Below, piece by piece: positions 63,143 to 64,000 of a DNA stretch of 64,000 nt. Below the pieces are notes generated by a model. The model made no database searches and was not told the origin of the DNA. It saw nothing but the letters and a program-made list of their open reading frames with translations. This DNA is from a virus: positions 47,145 to 111,144 of IMG/VR virus record IMGVR_UViG_3300042889_001061; one strand, written 5' to 3'. Position numbers and translations under genes: made by a program. Position 1 is the first letter of the stretch. The number at the start of each line of letters is the position of its first letter.

Positions 63143-63715
63143 ATGCTAGAATATGCCTACAGATTAGATTTTCCAGGATTGCTTGACGTTGTTCAAGATA
63201 AATTCAAGACAGATACATTCAAAACAATTTGTAACAAACCAAATGGTATTTTTCGGTTACATCCGAAAGAATTTCTTCATCCAGATTGGACTTCCATAAA
63301 AAACTTAAATTGGGATAGACTTACTATCTTTAATAGGACACCGGGGAAATTCGGCGATGCACATACTGATAATTCCACCGACAATGATTTAAGATGGTCA
63401 ATTAATTGGGTTTTCGGTTCTGGCGGCGGCATGTGCTATTGGGAAGACGAACAAGTAAAAGATCGATTTGTCGATCAGGATAGTGCAGGCTTGTATAGAA
63501 CTAGATTTACATTAAATGGACCACCATCTAGAAATTATAAAACTGTGCATAACGGAGTATATCTAGTTAACGCATCTAAAATTCATAATGGATATAATGA
63601 AGAAACTGCTACAGATTTTAGATATGCCGTAGCAATCAAAGCCGAACTAACCCCGCACACACGCAAGTGGGAAGACGTAGTTAATTTATTTCAATCTTCT
63701 ATAATTAGTTGGTAA
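63143..63715 (+). CDS. 2OG-Fe(II) oxygenase-like protein
   Basis: 190 aa. H-x-D in FGDAHTDNSTDN (about residue 74), distal His in NASKIHNGYNE (about 148) and Arg in FRYAVAIKAE. The middle GSGGGMCYWEDE is a glycine-rich loop between strands. Substrate unknown. Located between the tRNA-Trp half and tRNA-Lys; differs strongly from the oxygenase at 22954. Confidence 0.82.
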   Translation: MLEYAYRLDFPGLLDVVQDKFKTDTFKTICNKPNGIFRLHPKEFLHPDWTSIKNLNWDRLTIFNRTPGKFGDAHTDNSTDNDLRWSINWVFGSGGGMCYWEDEQVKDRFVDQDSAGLYRTRFTLNGPPSRNYKTVHNGVYLVNASKIHNGYNEETATDFRYAVAIKAELTPHTRKWEDVVNLFQSSIISW

Positions 63716-63735
63716 TGAACTAAATCATTAAATAT

Positions 63736-63811
63736 GGGACTATAGCTCAGCCGGTAGAGCAGCGGACTTTTAATCCGTTGGTCGCGAGTTCGAATCTCGC
63801 TGGTCCCACCA
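63736..63811 (+). tRNA. tRNA-Lys (TTT)
   Basis: GGGACTA/TGGTCCC acceptor, GCGGA/TCCGT stem with CTTTTAA, T arm GCGAG-TTCGAAT-CTCGC, A73 and CCA. The CCA end is the start of a long inverted repeat. Confidence 0.95.
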
Positions 63812-63881
63812 TATAAAAACACACTTCCGACAGCAGGCGGAGGTGACAATGTCCATTCGGGTGAGTGTGTTTTTATATGGT
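63808..63881 (+). other. Long perfect inverted repeat after tRNA-Lys
   Basis: ACCATATAAAAACACACT (63808-63825) and AGTGTGTTTTTATATGGT (63864-63881) are perfect 18-nt complements around 38 nt that contain smaller pairings. The left arm includes the tRNA's ACCA end, so the precursor would bury the CCA; it may also terminate transcription (T5 in the right arm). The final 119 bases of the window hold only a weak, truncated reading frame. Confidence 0.75.
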
Positions 63882-64000
63882 AAAACTATTTGAGTTCAAT
63901 GGTCACACGCCCTTGCTTGAATTAGAAGTTGCCATAGTTGAATACATTCATCATTGGTTGACCCGACAGTCTGCTTGGTTAGCAGGGCGGACGCAACGAA

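Noticed and set aside
63877-64000. Open frame running off the window end
   Set aside because: Starts inside the right arm of the inverted repeat with no ribosome-binding site; 41 codons visible, no recognisable features. Not listed as a gene.

Overview
The window is an interior piece (open at both ends) of what looks like the genome of a very large tailed phage with a contractile tail. The evidence is a PAAR spike-tip gene followed by a large structural protein, a cluster of fibre-like proteins, more than ten tRNA genes, dozens of tiny overlapping genes nearly all on the + strand, and phage-style nucleotide metabolism (class Ia ribonucleotide reductase, glutaredoxin, MazG-like, adenine phosphoribosyltransferase). 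No capsid, terminase or replication genes are in the window, so the genome is much bigger than 64 kb. A tmRNA gene with the tag ANDSQFALAA, arranged as a circularly permuted two-piece gene, and a periplasmic Bug-type binding protein (a family expanded in Burkholderiales) point to a betaproteobacterial host; this is inference.

Layout. 1-4.7 kb: RNR operon (nrdA end, class II aldolase-like, unknown, nrdB, small redox proteins, glutaredoxin). 4.7-7.5 kb: PAAR spike and a large baseplate/tail protein. 7.5-10.8 kb: cupin, gamma-glutamylcyclotransferase-like and unknown genes, a class II tRNA with an odd anticodon, a lipoprotein. 10.8-11.26 kb: permuted tmRNA. 11.3-14.3 kb: two divergent PP-loop ATPases and a Bug-type binding protein. 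14.5-22.7 kb: a LuxR-type regulator with two receiver-like domains, then a modular surface cluster (Gly/Tyr-rich, collagen-like, C1q-like, beta-domain, four-Cys and papain-like proteins) whose members share N- and C-terminal modules. 22.8-25.8 kb: a 2OG-oxygenase cassette between direct repeats, an HTH protein, apt, a radical SAM gene. 25.8-32.7 kb: host-takeover block with membrane protein, ClpX, IF-3, ribosomal protein bS21, Hsp20 (preceded by a ROSE-like RNA thermometer), ClpS, MazG-like, SprT-like, tRNA-Cys, GIY-YIG.

32.7-57.5 kb: an accessory region of small genes, including two expanded families (one ending in HFGVEE, one ending in an LKxG-like motif), an envelope set (beta-lactamase-fold hydrolase, D-Ala-D-Ala carboxypeptidase, LpxH-like phosphoesterase, glycosyltransferase), ClpP, and about a dozen promoters with the same spacer sequence and leader, often starting exactly at the upstream stop codon. 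57.5-64 kb: tRNA array (Met, Leu, Arg, Thr, an atypical one, Tyr, Asp, Trp, Trp, Lys) interrupted by two 'twitch' radical SAM genes, a nitroreductase-like gene, a 2OG oxygenase, several structured-RNA candidates and a duplicated tRNA-Trp 3' half.

Together the genes supply dNTPs, reprogram host translation (tRNAs, tmRNA, IF-3, bS21) and proteolysis (ClpX, ClpP, ClpS), remodel the envelope and build a decorated virion. The most distinctive items are the permuted phage tmRNA, the modular surface cluster, the Hsp20 thermometer, the conserved promoter cassette, and single-gene cassettes flanked by direct repeats.
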